Below are positions 1 through 6,608 of a stretch of DNA of 13,296 bases, piece after piece; positions within the stretch are counted from its first letter, which is position 1; the number at the start of each line of letters is the position of its first letter. Origin of the DNA: Pseudomonadota bacterium. GTDB taxonomy: Bacteria > Pseudomonadota > Gammaproteobacteria > Steroidobacterales > Steroidobacteraceae. Under the pieces are notes generated by a model. The model did not search any database, had not been told where the DNA came from, and saw only the letters and a program-made list of their open reading frames with translations. The DNA is taken from the NCBI GenBank assembly GCA_021815905.1, contig JAKAZP010000023.1, positions 1 to 13,296 of the forward strand. The letters are read 5' to 3'. A program made the translations under genes and the position numbers.

Positions 1-698
1 GTTACCGCCTCGCGCAGCTGTATCTCGATCTCGAGGAGACCGAGCGGGTGTTCGCCGGCCGCTGGCTCTGGTCGTGCGGCGCCCGCAACGTTGCCGAATT
101 TCGCCGCCGCGACTATCTCGCGCCGCACGATCTGCCGCTCACCGAGGCCGTCAAGCGGCTCGTCGAGCGTGACACCGGCCGCCGCCCCGCGGGGCCGGTG
201 CGCCTCCTGACACATCCCCGATACGCGGGCTACCTCTTCAATCCGGTCAGCTTCTACTACTGCTTCGGGGCTGATGGGGCGGCGCTGAGCGCCATCGTCG
301 CCGAGATCACCAACACGCCCTGGGGCGAGCGCCATGCCTACGTGCTGCCGGTCGACTCCGCGCGGCGCCGCCGGGCTGATTGGGAATGGACGTTCCCGAA
401 GACGTTTCACGTCTCCCCGTTCCTCGGGCTGAGACGCGATTACGCCTGGCGGTTCACGGCTCCGGGGGAGCGTCTCGAGGTGGACATGAGCGTGCTGTGC
501 GCCGGGAAGCCCGAGCTTCGAGCGACCCTCAGCCTCGCGCGGCGGCCGCTGACCGGCGCCAATCTCGCACGGCTCCTGTGGCGCTATCCGCTGATGACCG
601 GCAAGGTCATCGGCGCCATCCACTGGGAAGCGCTGCGCCTGTGGCTCAAACGCATTCCCTTCCACGATCACCCCGGCAATCCCCGGGGCATCCCATGA
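1..698 (+). CDS. DUF1365 family protein, 5' end cut off by the window edge
   Basis: The reading frame is open from the first base of the window (first whole codon at 3), so the true start lies upstream; 231 residues are visible. The protein carries the family hallmark NPVSFYYCF near visible residue 80, and a WTFPKTFHVSPF stretch that also fits DUF1365 (PF07103). The visible N-terminus (YRLAQLYLDLEE) matches the start region of family members, so probably only a few dozen residues are missing. The biochemical role is not established. The family usually sits beside CFA-synthase-like methyltransferases and an FAD-dependent amine-oxidase-like gene, so a role in membrane acyl-chain modification is inferred from context only. 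An internal GTG at 48 could be called as a start, but the conserved sequence before it argues against that. The stop overlaps the next start as ATGA, which implies translational coupling. Confidence 0.9.
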   Translation, partial: YRLAQLYLDLEETERVFAGRWLWSCGARNVAEFRRRDYLAPHDLPLTEAVKRLVERDTGRRPAGPVRLLTHPRYAGYLFNPVSFYYCFGADGAALSAIVAEITNTPWGERHAYVLPVDSARRRRADWEWTFPKTFHVSPFLGLRRDYAWRFTAPGERLEVDMSVLCAGKPELRATLSLARRPLTGANLARLLWRYPLMTGKVIGAIHWEALRLWLKRIPFHDHPGNPRGIP

Positions 699-1990
699 AC
701 GCTGCCGCCAACTCTTATCCAACACCCAACATAGGGTCCCTGGAGCGATTCCTGCGGGCACGCCTGCTCGCGCGCCTCGCGCGCCTGTCCCACGGACGAC
801 TGCAACTGCGCGACTCCCGTGGAACGGTCGAGCTCGGCGTGGCATCGGATCCGGCGCTCCCGCGCGTGCTACTCGAAGTGCTCGACCCCGTCTTCTACCT
901 TCTGGTGGCCGCCGGCGGCAGCGTCGGGGCCGGCGAGGCGTACATGCAGGGGGCTTGGCGGTGCAGCGCGCCGGGGTTGGACGCGGGGCAGTCGCTGGTC
1001 GCGCTCGTACGGCTGCTGCTGCGCAATCGGGCGCTGCTCGATGGCCTGGAGTCGGGCCTCGCCCGGGCGGTAGGGGCGGCGCTGCGCGCATGGCACGCGG
1101 CGCGACGCAACACCCGGGAGGGCAGCCGGCGCAACATCGCCGCCCACTACGACCTGGGGAACGACTTCTTCGGTCTGTTCCTGTCGGCGGATCTGATGTA
1201 CTCCTCGGCGCTCTGGCAGGGCGACGGCGACACCCTCGAGGCCGCCTCGACGCGCAAGCTCGAGAGGATCTGCCGCAGACTGCAATTGCTGTCATCCGAT
1301 CACGTGGTCGAGATCGGCACGGGGTGGGGCGGCTTCGCGCTCCATGCCGCGCGCCACTACGGCTGCAGAGTGACGACCACCACGATCTCCCGCGAGCAGT
1401 ACGCCGTCGCGAAGGCGCGGGTGGCCGAGGCGGGCCTGGAGGGGCGGGTCGAGGTCCGCCTCGATGACTATCGCGATCTCACCGGACGCTACGACAAGCT
1501 CGTTTCGATCGAGATGATCGAGGCGGTGGGCGCGCCGTATCTCGGGGAGTACTTCCGCACGATCGATCGGCTGCTGAAACCCGACGGGCTCGCGCTCCTG
1601 CAGGCGATCACGATCGAGGACCATCGCTACCGCATGGCCTTGCGCTCGGTGGACTTCATCAAGCGCCACGTGTTCCCCGGCAGCTTCATCCCGTCGGTGA
1701 GCGCGTTGCTCGCGGCCAAGACGCGGGTGAGCGATCTCGGCCTGGTCGCGCTCGAGGAGTTCGGCGATTCCTATGCGCGCACGCTGGCGGCCTGGCGCGA
1801 GCGCTTCCTCGCGCGCCTGCCGCGGGTTCGCGCCCAGGGATTCGACGAGCGGTTCATCCGGCTCTGGGAATTCTATCTCTCCTACTGCGAGGGGGGCTTC
1901 CGTGAGCGCTCGATCGGTGTCGCGCACCTGCTGTTCGCCAAGCCGGGATGGCGGCGGCTCGAGCCGATCGTCGACCGGGAGCGCCGATGA
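695..1990 (+). CDS. CFA-synthase-like SAM-dependent methyltransferase (first copy)
   Basis: A 431-residue member of the cyclopropane-fatty-acyl-phospholipid synthase family (PF02353), which uses S-adenosylmethionine to modify double bonds of phospholipid acyl chains at the inner membrane. Visible motifs are HYDLGNDFF (151-159), YSSALW (169-174), SAM-binding loop VEIGTGWGG (205-213), MIEAVG (274-279), and a C-terminal block LSYCEGGFRER (395-405). By eye alignment to E. coli Cfa, Glu239, Ile268 and Tyr317 correspond to conserved Glu276, Ile305 and Tyr360. Cys139 becomes Ser171 and His266 becomes Gln303. Two bicarbonate ligands are therefore changed, so methyl addition without ring closure is possible; that is inference. 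The ATG at 695 is chosen because it forms ATGA with the upstream stop. An in-frame ATG at 380 lies deep inside the DUF1365 gene and adds non-homologous sequence. The stop again overlaps the next start. Confidence 0.93.
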   Translation: MNAAANSYPTPNIGSLERFLRARLLARLARLSHGRLQLRDSRGTVELGVASDPALPRVLLEVLDPVFYLLVAAGGSVGAGEAYMQGAWRCSAPGLDAGQSLVALVRLLLRNRALLDGLESGLARAVGAALRAWHAARRNTREGSRRNIAAHYDLGNDFFGLFLSADLMYSSALWQGDGDTLEAASTRKLERICRRLQLLSSDHVVEIGTGWGGFALHAARHYGCRVTTTTISREQYAVAKARVAEAGLEGRVEVRLDDYRDLTGRYDKLVSIEMIEAVGAPYLGEYFRTIDRLLKPDGLALLQAITIEDHRYRMALRSVDFIKRHVFPGSFIPSVSALLAAKTRVSDLGLVALEEFGDSYARTLAAWRERFLARLPRVRAQGFDERFIRLWEFYLSYCEGGFRERSIGVAHLLFAKPGWRRLEPIVDRERR

Positions 1991-2520
1991 GGATGTTCTG
2001 GGTCACGCTTCTCGCCTATGAGCTCGTCTGGCTCGCGGCGGTCGTTGGCGCCGGCCACGGGCGGGTCTGGCCCGGCGTGGCCGCGGCGGGGGCGTTCGCC
2101 GCCTGGCGGCTGGCCGCTTCGCGCCTGCGGCGCATCGAGCTGCGACTCGTTGCCGTGACCGTGGCGGTGGCTCTCGTCCTGGAAGGACTTTGGGTGGGCT
2201 CCGGACTGATCGCCTACTCGGCGCCCTGGCCTCTGCCCAACGCTCCCGCGTGGCTGATCGCTCTCTGGGTGGCGTTTGCCCTGACGCTCGTGCCCCTCTT
2301 CGGGCATCTGCACGGGCGGCCGAAGCTCGCCGCGTTGATGGGCGCCGTCGGCGGACCGCTCGCGTATGCGGGCGCCGCGAGCGCGCATGCATTGCGCTTT
2401 CCAACACCGCCCAGGGACAGTCTCGCGGCGGTATCCCTCGGATGGGCCATCGCGCTGCCCTTGCTGACGGGGCTCGCCGCCCGCGATTTGCGCAACGGCG
2501 CCGCGGGAGAGGCGCGATGA
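1987..2520 (+). CDS. DUF2878 family integral membrane protein
   Basis: A 177-residue, strongly hydrophobic protein with about five predicted membrane segments, judged by eye: residues 4-22, 27-40, 50-75, 90-110 and 150-168. The WVGSGLIAYSAPWPLPNAPAW stretch region (about 66-85) and the overall size match DUF2878 (PF11086), an inner-membrane family without a proven function. It is recurrently found between a CFA-synthase-like gene and a DUF1295 gene, exactly as here. The ATG at 1987 overlaps the upstream stop as ATGA. An in-frame ATG at 1948 would extend it into the methyltransferase gene and is less likely. The stop overlaps the DUF1295 start as ATGA. A role as membrane partner or transporter for the lipid-modifying enzymes is only a guess. 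Confidence 0.85.
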   Translation: MRMFWVTLLAYELVWLAAVVGAGHGRVWPGVAAAGAFAAWRLAASRLRRIELRLVAVTVAVALVLEGLWVGSGLIAYSAPWPLPNAPAWLIALWVAFALTLVPLFGHLHGRPKLAALMGAVGGPLAYAGAASAHALRFPTPPRDSLAAVSLGWAIALPLLTGLAARDLRNGAAGEAR

Positions 2521-3308
2521 GAGTCGGATTCGGTCTGCTCACGCTCTGGTGCCTCGCGGCCGCTGCGATGTTGGGCGGTTGGCAATGGCAGCGCCGCCGG
2601 GTGAACGCGGGCATCGTGGACGTCATCTGGGCCGCCGCACTCGGCCTTGGCGCGCTGCTTCTCGCCGCCACCGGCAGCGGGGCTCGCGCCCCGCGCGCGG
2701 GGCTCGCGCTCCTCGCAGGCGCCTGGTCGGCACGGCTCGCGGCGCATCTGTGGCGGCGGGTCGAGCGGGAGGGGGAGGATGGCCGCTATCGGCACCTGCG
2801 CTCGCTCTGGGGCGACACGCAATGGCGCTGGTTCGCGCTCTTTCAGCTGCAGGCGCTGTCGGTGCCCGTGTTCGCGCTGCCGTTCGCCGCCGTGGCGGCC
2901 AATCCGCGCGCTTCCCCGGCCTGGCTCGCCGCAGGCGTGGCCCTGTGGCTGCTGGGAGTCGCCGGGGAAGCCCGTGCCGATCGGCAGCTGGCCCGCTTTC
3001 GCGCCGATCCGGCCAACCGGGGACGCACCTGCCGGGACGGACTGTGGCGCTACTCGCGCCATCCCAACTATTTCTTCGAATGGCTCCACTGGCTCGCCTA
3101 CGTGGCGCTCGCCGTGGGCTCGCCCCTCCGGGGGCTTTCGTGGCTCGGACCGCTCACGATGTGGCTGTCCCTGCGCTTCCTGAGCGGGGTGCGCTGGACC
3201 GAGGCGCAGGCGCTGCGCTCGCGCGGCGACGACTACCGCGACTATCAGCGCTGCACGCCCATGCTCTTTCCCTGGTTCCCGCGACATTCCCACCCGACAA
3301 GGAGCTGA
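2517..3308 (+). CDS. DUF1295 / steroid 5-alpha-reductase-like membrane protein
   Basis: A 263-residue polytopic membrane protein with the family signature GLWRYSRHPNYFFEWLHW at 175-192 and a C-terminal YRDYQRCTPMLFPWFP block (240-255), typical of DUF1295 (PF06966). That family is related to the steroid 5-alpha-reductase and isoprenylcysteine carboxyl methyltransferase folds. Related proteins use a cofactor (NADPH or SAM) to modify lipophilic substrates inside the membrane; which reaction applies here is unknown. Its position between two CFA-like methyltransferases suggests it reduces or otherwise processes a modified acyl chain; that is inference. The start overlaps the DUF2878 stop as ATGA. 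The last codons before the stop contain the AAGGAG ribosome site for the next gene. Confidence 0.9.
   Translation: MRVGFGLLTLWCLAAAAMLGGWQWQRRRVNAGIVDVIWAAALGLGALLLAATGSGARAPRAGLALLAGAWSARLAAHLWRRVEREGEDGRYRHLRSLWGDTQWRWFALFQLQALSVPVFALPFAAVAANPRASPAWLAAGVALWLLGVAGEARADRQLARFRADPANRGRTCRDGLWRYSRHPNYFFEWLHWLAYVALAVGSPLRGLSWLGPLTMWLSLRFLSGVRWTEAQALRSRGDDYRDYQRCTPMLFPWFPRHSHPTRS
3299..3304 (+). promoter_or_regulatory. Ribosome binding site AAGGAG for the second methyltransferase
   Basis: A perfect AAGGAG lies 8 bases before the ATG at 3313, inside the final codons of the DUF1295 gene. This is the only junction of the operon without a stop/start overlap, and it carries the strongest ribosome site in the operon. 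It fixes the start of the second methyltransferase. Confidence 0.8.
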
Positions 3309-3312
3309 TTGC

Positions 3313-4425
3313 ATGCGCAGCGCAGTCTCGGACGTCCCCGAGCTCGAATCCGACCGTCCCGCCGCCGGCCTGCTCGGCCTCGCCGAGCGCGGCCTGGTGC
3401 CGGATGTTCTCGTGCGCTTCGGCATCCGGCGCCTGTGCGCGCGCCGGCTGCTCGAGCAGCGCGAAGGCGGGTTGGAATCCCAGGAGGAGCGGCTCGCAGC
3501 GCATCTCGCGCAGCTGCGGCGCGATCCGGTCGCCCTCCAGCCCGAGGCCGCCAACGCGCAGCACTATGAGCTGCCCGCGGCGTTCTTCGCGCTCTGTCTC
3601 GGCCCCCGGATGAAGTACTCCGGCTGTCATTTCGCCAGGGGCGACGAGACGCTCGAGGAGGCGGAAGAGGCCATGCTGCGCCTTTACTGCGAGCGCGCCG
3701 GCCTCGCCGACGGCCAGGAAATCCTCGAGCTCGGCTGCGGATGGGGATCATTGACGCTGTGGATGGCGGAGCGTTATCCCGCCGCGCGCATCACCGCGGT
3801 GTCCAACTCCGCCAGCCAGCGGCGCCACATCGAGGCGCAATGCCGCGAGCGCGGCCTCGACAACGTGCTCGTCCTCACGCGGGACATGAGTCACCTGACA
3901 CTCCCCGGCGGCCGGTTCGACCGGTGCATCTCGGTGGAGATGTTCGAGCATCTGCGCAACTACGAGACGGTGATGAGCCGGATCGCCGGCTGGTTGCGCC
4001 CCGGTGGCAAGCTCTTCGTGCACATCTTCGCGCACCGCACGCTCATGTATCCCTTCGAGACGGCGGGTGCGGACAACTGGATGGGCCGTCATTTCTTCAC
4101 CGGCGGCCAGATGCCGGCGGCCGACACGTTGCTGCACTTCCAGAGACACCTGCGAATCGAACGGCGGTGGCTGCTCGATGGCCGGCATTACGCGAGGACC
4201 GCCGATCAGTGGCTCGATCGGCAGGACCGCCACCGGAGCGAGGTGCTCGCCGTGTTGCGCCAGTGCCATGGCGACCGCGCCGAACTGTGGCTCAACCGCT
4301 GGCGGATCTTCTGGATGGCGTGCGCCGAGCTTTTCGCCTACGCCGGAGGAAGCGAATGGCTGATCGCCCATTACCTCTGCGAGCGCACCGCGCCCGCCCC
4401 GCGCCCCGAAGGACCCGCGACATGA
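3313..4425 (+). CDS. CFA-synthase-superfamily SAM methyltransferase (second copy, coclaurine N-methyltransferase-like subfamily)
   Basis: A 370-residue SAM-dependent methyltransferase of the CFA/mycolic-acid cyclopropane synthase superfamily, clearly divergent from the first copy in this operon. Motifs are HYELPAAFF (84-92), MKYSGCHF (100-107), SAM loop ELGCGWGSL (139-147), SVEMFEHL (207-214), HIFAH (237-241) and HYART (292-296). The Glu212-His213 pair matches the catalytic Glu-His arrangement described for plant coclaurine N-methyltransferases, whose bacterial homologues are common and mostly uncharacterised. The small molecule or lipid it methylates is unknown; its place in the operon suggests an acyl chain or lipid headgroup. 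An N-terminal segment of about 80 residues is helical and poorly conserved. The ATG at 3313 is fixed by AAGGAG at 3299-3304. The stop overlaps the lipocalin start as ATGA. Confidence 0.9.
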   Translation: MRSAVSDVPELESDRPAAGLLGLAERGLVPDVLVRFGIRRLCARRLLEQREGGLESQEERLAAHLAQLRRDPVALQPEAANAQHYELPAAFFALCLGPRMKYSGCHFARGDETLEEAEEAMLRLYCERAGLADGQEILELGCGWGSLTLWMAERYPAARITAVSNSASQRRHIEAQCRERGLDNVLVLTRDMSHLTLPGGRFDRCISVEMFEHLRNYETVMSRIAGWLRPGGKLFVHIFAHRTLMYPFETAGADNWMGRHFFTGGQMPAADTLLHFQRHLRIERRWLLDGRHYARTADQWLDRQDRHRSEVLAVLRQCHGDRAELWLNRWRIFWMACAELFAYAGGSEWLIAHYLCERTAPAPRPEGPAT

Positions 4426-4970
4426 CACGCTCCGCCGGGCTGATCGGCCTCTGCCTCGTTCTGGCGCTCGCCTCCTGCCGCTCCGCCATGGCGGAGAAGC
4501 CCATCGAGCCCGTGAGCCATGTGAACCTCTCGCGGTACATGGGTCGCTGGTATGTCATCGCGTCGATTCCGACGCGTTTCGGGCGCGATGGCTACGACCA
4601 GGTGGAGACCTACCGTCGCGAGCCGAACGGGGACATCCACACGAGCTTCCGCTTCCACGAGGGCGGCTTCGACGGTCCGCCGAAGACGATTCATTCGACG
4701 GCGACGGTCGATCGGGGTACCGGGGACGCGGAGTGGGAAGTGCATCTTTTCTGGGTGCTGCGCGAGCAGTACATCGTCGGCTGGCTGGCGCGGGACTACA
4801 GCCGTGTCATCGTGGCGCGCGATGCGCGCGACTACGTCTGGCTGATGGCGCGCACGCCGCACATCCCGGCGAGCGCCTATCGGCGCATGGTCGCGCGCGT
4901 GCGCGCGATGGGTTACGACGTCGACAAGCTCCGCAAGGTGCCGCAACGGTGGGCGGCCCGCGGCGGCTGA
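4422..4970 (+). CDS. blc: Blc-type lipocalin, predicted outer-membrane lipoprotein
   Basis: A 182-residue bacterial lipocalin. The N-terminus has a short hydrophobic signal ending in lipobox LASC (16-19), so Cys19 should be lipid-modified. The +2 residue is Arg, not the inner-membrane-retaining Asp, which predicts outer-membrane sorting. The lipocalin signature NLSRYMGRWYVIA (35-47) contains the conserved GxW. It is followed by strand-rich sequence and the late block YVWLMARTPHIP (138-149), as in E. coli Blc. Blc binds fatty acids or lysophospholipids under membrane stress. As the last gene of this lipid-modification operon it could carry or sequester modified or damaged acyl chains; that part is inference. 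The start overlaps the preceding stop as ATGA. A hairpin follows 26 bases after the stop. Confidence 0.9.
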   Translation: MTRSAGLIGLCLVLALASCRSAMAEKPIEPVSHVNLSRYMGRWYVIASIPTRFGRDGYDQVETYRREPNGDIHTSFRFHEGGFDGPPKTIHSTATVDRGTGDAEWEVHLFWVLREQYIVGWLARDYSRVIVARDARDYVWLMARTPHIPASAYRRMVARVRAMGYDVDKLRKVPQRWAARGG

Positions 4971-4996
4971 TCCCGGGCGGCGGATTCGAGCCATCC

Positions 4997-5017
4997 GCGG
5001 GAGAGGCGCTCTCCCGC
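4997..5017 (+). terminator. Candidate terminator hairpin after the lipid operon
   Basis: A perfect 8-bp stem (GCGGGAGA / TCTCCCGC) with a 5-base loop lies between the lipocalin stop and the convergent L,D-transpeptidase stop. On the + strand it is followed by CCGTGTTT, a weak T-tract. The position between convergent genes fits a terminator; the short T run keeps confidence moderate. Confidence 0.5.
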
Positions 5018-5024
5018 CCGTGTT

Positions 5025-6053
5025 TCAGTATCGAGCGCGAGCGTCGGATCGCGCACCGGCGGAAGGCGGTCGTAATCCCGAGGCTTGGCGTGGCGATACC
5101 GGGGGGAGCGACCGTGATTGCGTTCCGGGACCGGGTGCCGGCGCCCCGCACGCGAGACAGCCCGCGCCCGGGCGGCAGCGCGCCGCCGGGGAGGCCTGCT
5201 TTCCCGCTGTCGGCCGTGGAGGAAAATCGGGAGCCCGCCCGATGATGAGGACCGGCGGTCCGTCGCGCAGCTCGTGAAAATGTCCGTCGTCCGGATGTGG
5301 AGCGATTGCCCACTCGTAGAGCCTGCGGGCGTCTTCCATGACCGGCTTGCGGGGATGGCCGTAATATTTCTTCTGCATCTGCTCGTCGTACAGCCCGATG
5401 CATCCGTGCGATGCCGCGTAACCCGGCATATCGCGTCCGTGGAGCCAGAACGCCCTCCAGTCGCTGTTGATGAAGAACCTCAGGGCGTAATGCATCGGAT
5501 AAGGCGTGCTGTTGTCCGGCAGGTCGTAGAGCGAGGAACTGTGCAGCCGGTCGTAGGCCGTCACCTTGAATGAACCATCCGGAGTGCGGCGCGACGGCGG
5601 GTCGTTGGCGCCGGATGCGATCGGAAACGACATGAGGAGCCTGCCGTCGGCATAAGCGCCCAGGAACTGCTCCGTGAGGTTCACGAGAATGAACTTGGGA
5701 TCGGAATCCGCGGGTGGGTAACGCTGCGGCATCGGCGTAAAATCCTCCACCTGGCGCAGATCTTCGGGAACCTTGATGCGCACCCCGGGATAGATGTGGC
5801 GCTGGTCGATGCGATTGAAGCGCAGGACGTCCTGCCAGTCGGATCCGAACAGTCCGGTCAAGCTGTCGTGGCGGCCGATCCGATGGCACGTCCATTTGAT
5901 GGCGGCATCGCTCGGATAGTGGATCCGGCAGGTATCCGGTACGGGTTCCCCGACCGCCGCAAGCGCGAATGCGCCCGCGAAGAACGCGATCGGCCAGCGG
6001 GCGCGGCGCCACCGGGTGTGCCGGTCCGAGTCGATGCGAGAGCGGAAGATCAT
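5025..6053 (-). CDS. Secreted L,D-transpeptidase (YkuD domain) with degenerate LysM-like segment
   Basis: A 342-residue precursor that should cross-link or remodel peptidoglycan in the periplasm. The N-terminus has a basic stretch (WRRARW, 15-20) followed by hydrophobic residues 21-34, a likely signal peptide. Residues 57-96 (CHRIGRHDSL to YPGVRIKVP) look like a degenerate LysM. The YkuD domain runs from about 119 to 272, with His205, Ser215, His216 and catalytic Cys218 in SHGCIGL. Most family members have Arg after the hydrophobic residue; here it is Gly220. The last 65 or so residues are Pro/Ala/Arg-rich without homology that I recognise. The ATG at 6053 is chosen because it begins a signal peptide. 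The frame stays open to an ATG at 6314, but those residues look non-coding. No convincing Shine-Dalgarno was seen. The gene is convergent with the lipocalin gene. Confidence 0.88.
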   Translation of the reverse strand: MIFRSRIDSDRHTRWRRARWPIAFFAGAFALAAVGEPVPDTCRIHYPSDAAIKWTCHRIGRHDSLTGLFGSDWQDVLRFNRIDQRHIYPGVRIKVPEDLRQVEDFTPMPQRYPPADSDPKFILVNLTEQFLGAYADGRLLMSFPIASGANDPPSRRTPDGSFKVTAYDRLHSSSLYDLPDNSTPYPMHYALRFFINSDWRAFWLHGRDMPGYAASHGCIGLYDEQMQKKYYGHPRKPVMEDARRLYEWAIAPHPDDGHFHELRDGPPVLIIGRAPDFPPRPTAGKQASPAARCRPGAGCLACGAPAPGPGTQSRSLPPVSPRQASGLRPPSAGARSDARARY

Positions 6054-6107
6054 CGGCGCATGATCGACGTTTTGCCGGGTCGGAGTGCATCGCGGTTTGT
6101 ACGGATC

Positions 6108-6119
6108 TGCCTCGAGGCA
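6108..6119. repeat. 12-bp perfect palindrome upstream of the L,D-transpeptidase gene
   Basis: TGCCTCGAGGCA reads the same on both strands and lies 55 bases before the transpeptidase start in the divergent spacer. It could be an operator half-site pair. No known regulator site is recognised. Confidence 0.3.
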
Positions 6120-6185
6120 TCGGCGGATCGTCGAGCGGAGCTGAGCGCCGGGGGGCGGCCCCCATGGGCAAGCCTCTGATTCGAC

Positions 6186-6261
6186 GAGCCGGGAGCGGAG
6201 CCGTGTGCGCGACCGTGCCCAGAGGGCCCCCACAGGGTCATCCAGCCGTGGCTCCCGGCTC
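6186..6261. repeat. 11-bp perfect inverted repeat in the divergent spacer
   Basis: GAGCCGGGAGC (6186-6196) and GCTCCCGGCTC (6251-6261) are exact reverse complements, 54 bases apart. They lie in the 6054-6339 spacer between the divergent L,D-transpeptidase and the 66-residue gene. I see no gene in this 286-base spacer. Apart from these repeats and a GGGGG/CCCCC hairpin at 6151-6163, nothing else in it is recognisable. A role as operator or RNA stem is possible but unproven. Confidence 0.35.
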
Positions 6262-6295
6262 TTCTGCGGCTCTTCCCCCGCGGCTCGCGATCTGA

Positions 6296-6301
6296 TGTAA
6301 A
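6296..6301 (+). promoter_or_regulatory. Possible extended -10 element for the 66-residue gene
   Basis: TGTAAA preceded by TGA sits in the only A/T-rich patch of the spacer (about 6293-6306), 38 bases before the ATG at 6340. The matching -35 position is poor (TTCCCC at 6273-6278), so this is a weak call. Confidence 0.25.
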
Positions 6302-6339
6302 TAAGCCCGATCATTCACCGGATTGCCGGAGCCGCTTCC

Positions 6340-6540
6340 ATGAAAGTCGTGCCACTGCTCAGGAACGTCTCGCTCGGAGCCTCGGCGGGGGTCGCGCTGC
6401 TCACCGCGCTGCCGGTCTTCGGGGCGGTGGGCACGATCACGGCTGCGGGAGCGGTCGTCGGCTCCCTGATCGGCGGCATGGCTGGAGTTCTCGACTCCCT
6501 GCGGGAGCAGCGTCGCGAAGTCGAGGTGCGTCGCCGCTGA
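6340..6540 (+). CDS. 66-residue glycine-rich membrane miniprotein, function unknown
   Basis: I do not recognise this gene. The protein has a hydrophobic, Gly/Ala-rich segment (about residues 10-52) with small residues spaced as in glycine-zipper membrane proteins (GASAGVA, GAVGTITAAGAVVGSLIGGMAG). A charged, Arg/Glu-rich tail (DSLREQRREVEVRRR) follows. It probably inserts in the inner membrane as one or two helices, with the charged tail in the cytoplasm. The start is supported by CGGAG at 6327-6331, 8 bases before the ATG. It stands alone, divergent from the L,D-transpeptidase and convergent with arsC. Alternatives are a stress-induced membrane miniprotein or a holin/toxin-like peptide; neither is proven. 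Confidence 0.6.
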   Translation: MKVVPLLRNVSLGASAGVALLTALPVFGAVGTITAAGAVVGSLIGGMAGVLDSLREQRREVEVRRR

Positions 6541-6608
6541 CACTCCGGCCGGCGTCCGCGGCCTCGGCGGTGACTTGGCCCGGAACGGCCGGATGCGGGC
6601 GCTCCGGC

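Noticed and set aside
2214..3554. 446-codon - strand frame opposite the DUF2878 and DUF1295 genes
   Set aside because: It is a shadow of two coupled genes with family signatures. Its sequence is Arg/Pro/Ala low complexity.
6054..6314. N-terminal extension of the L,D-transpeptidase to ATG 6314
   Set aside because: The added 87 residues have non-coding composition and would bury the signal peptide that begins at 6053.
6544..6593. TCCGGCCG/CGGCCGGA inverted repeat between the miniprotein and arsC as a terminator
   Set aside because: The arms are 34 bases apart and no T-tract follows, so a functional intrinsic terminator is unlikely.
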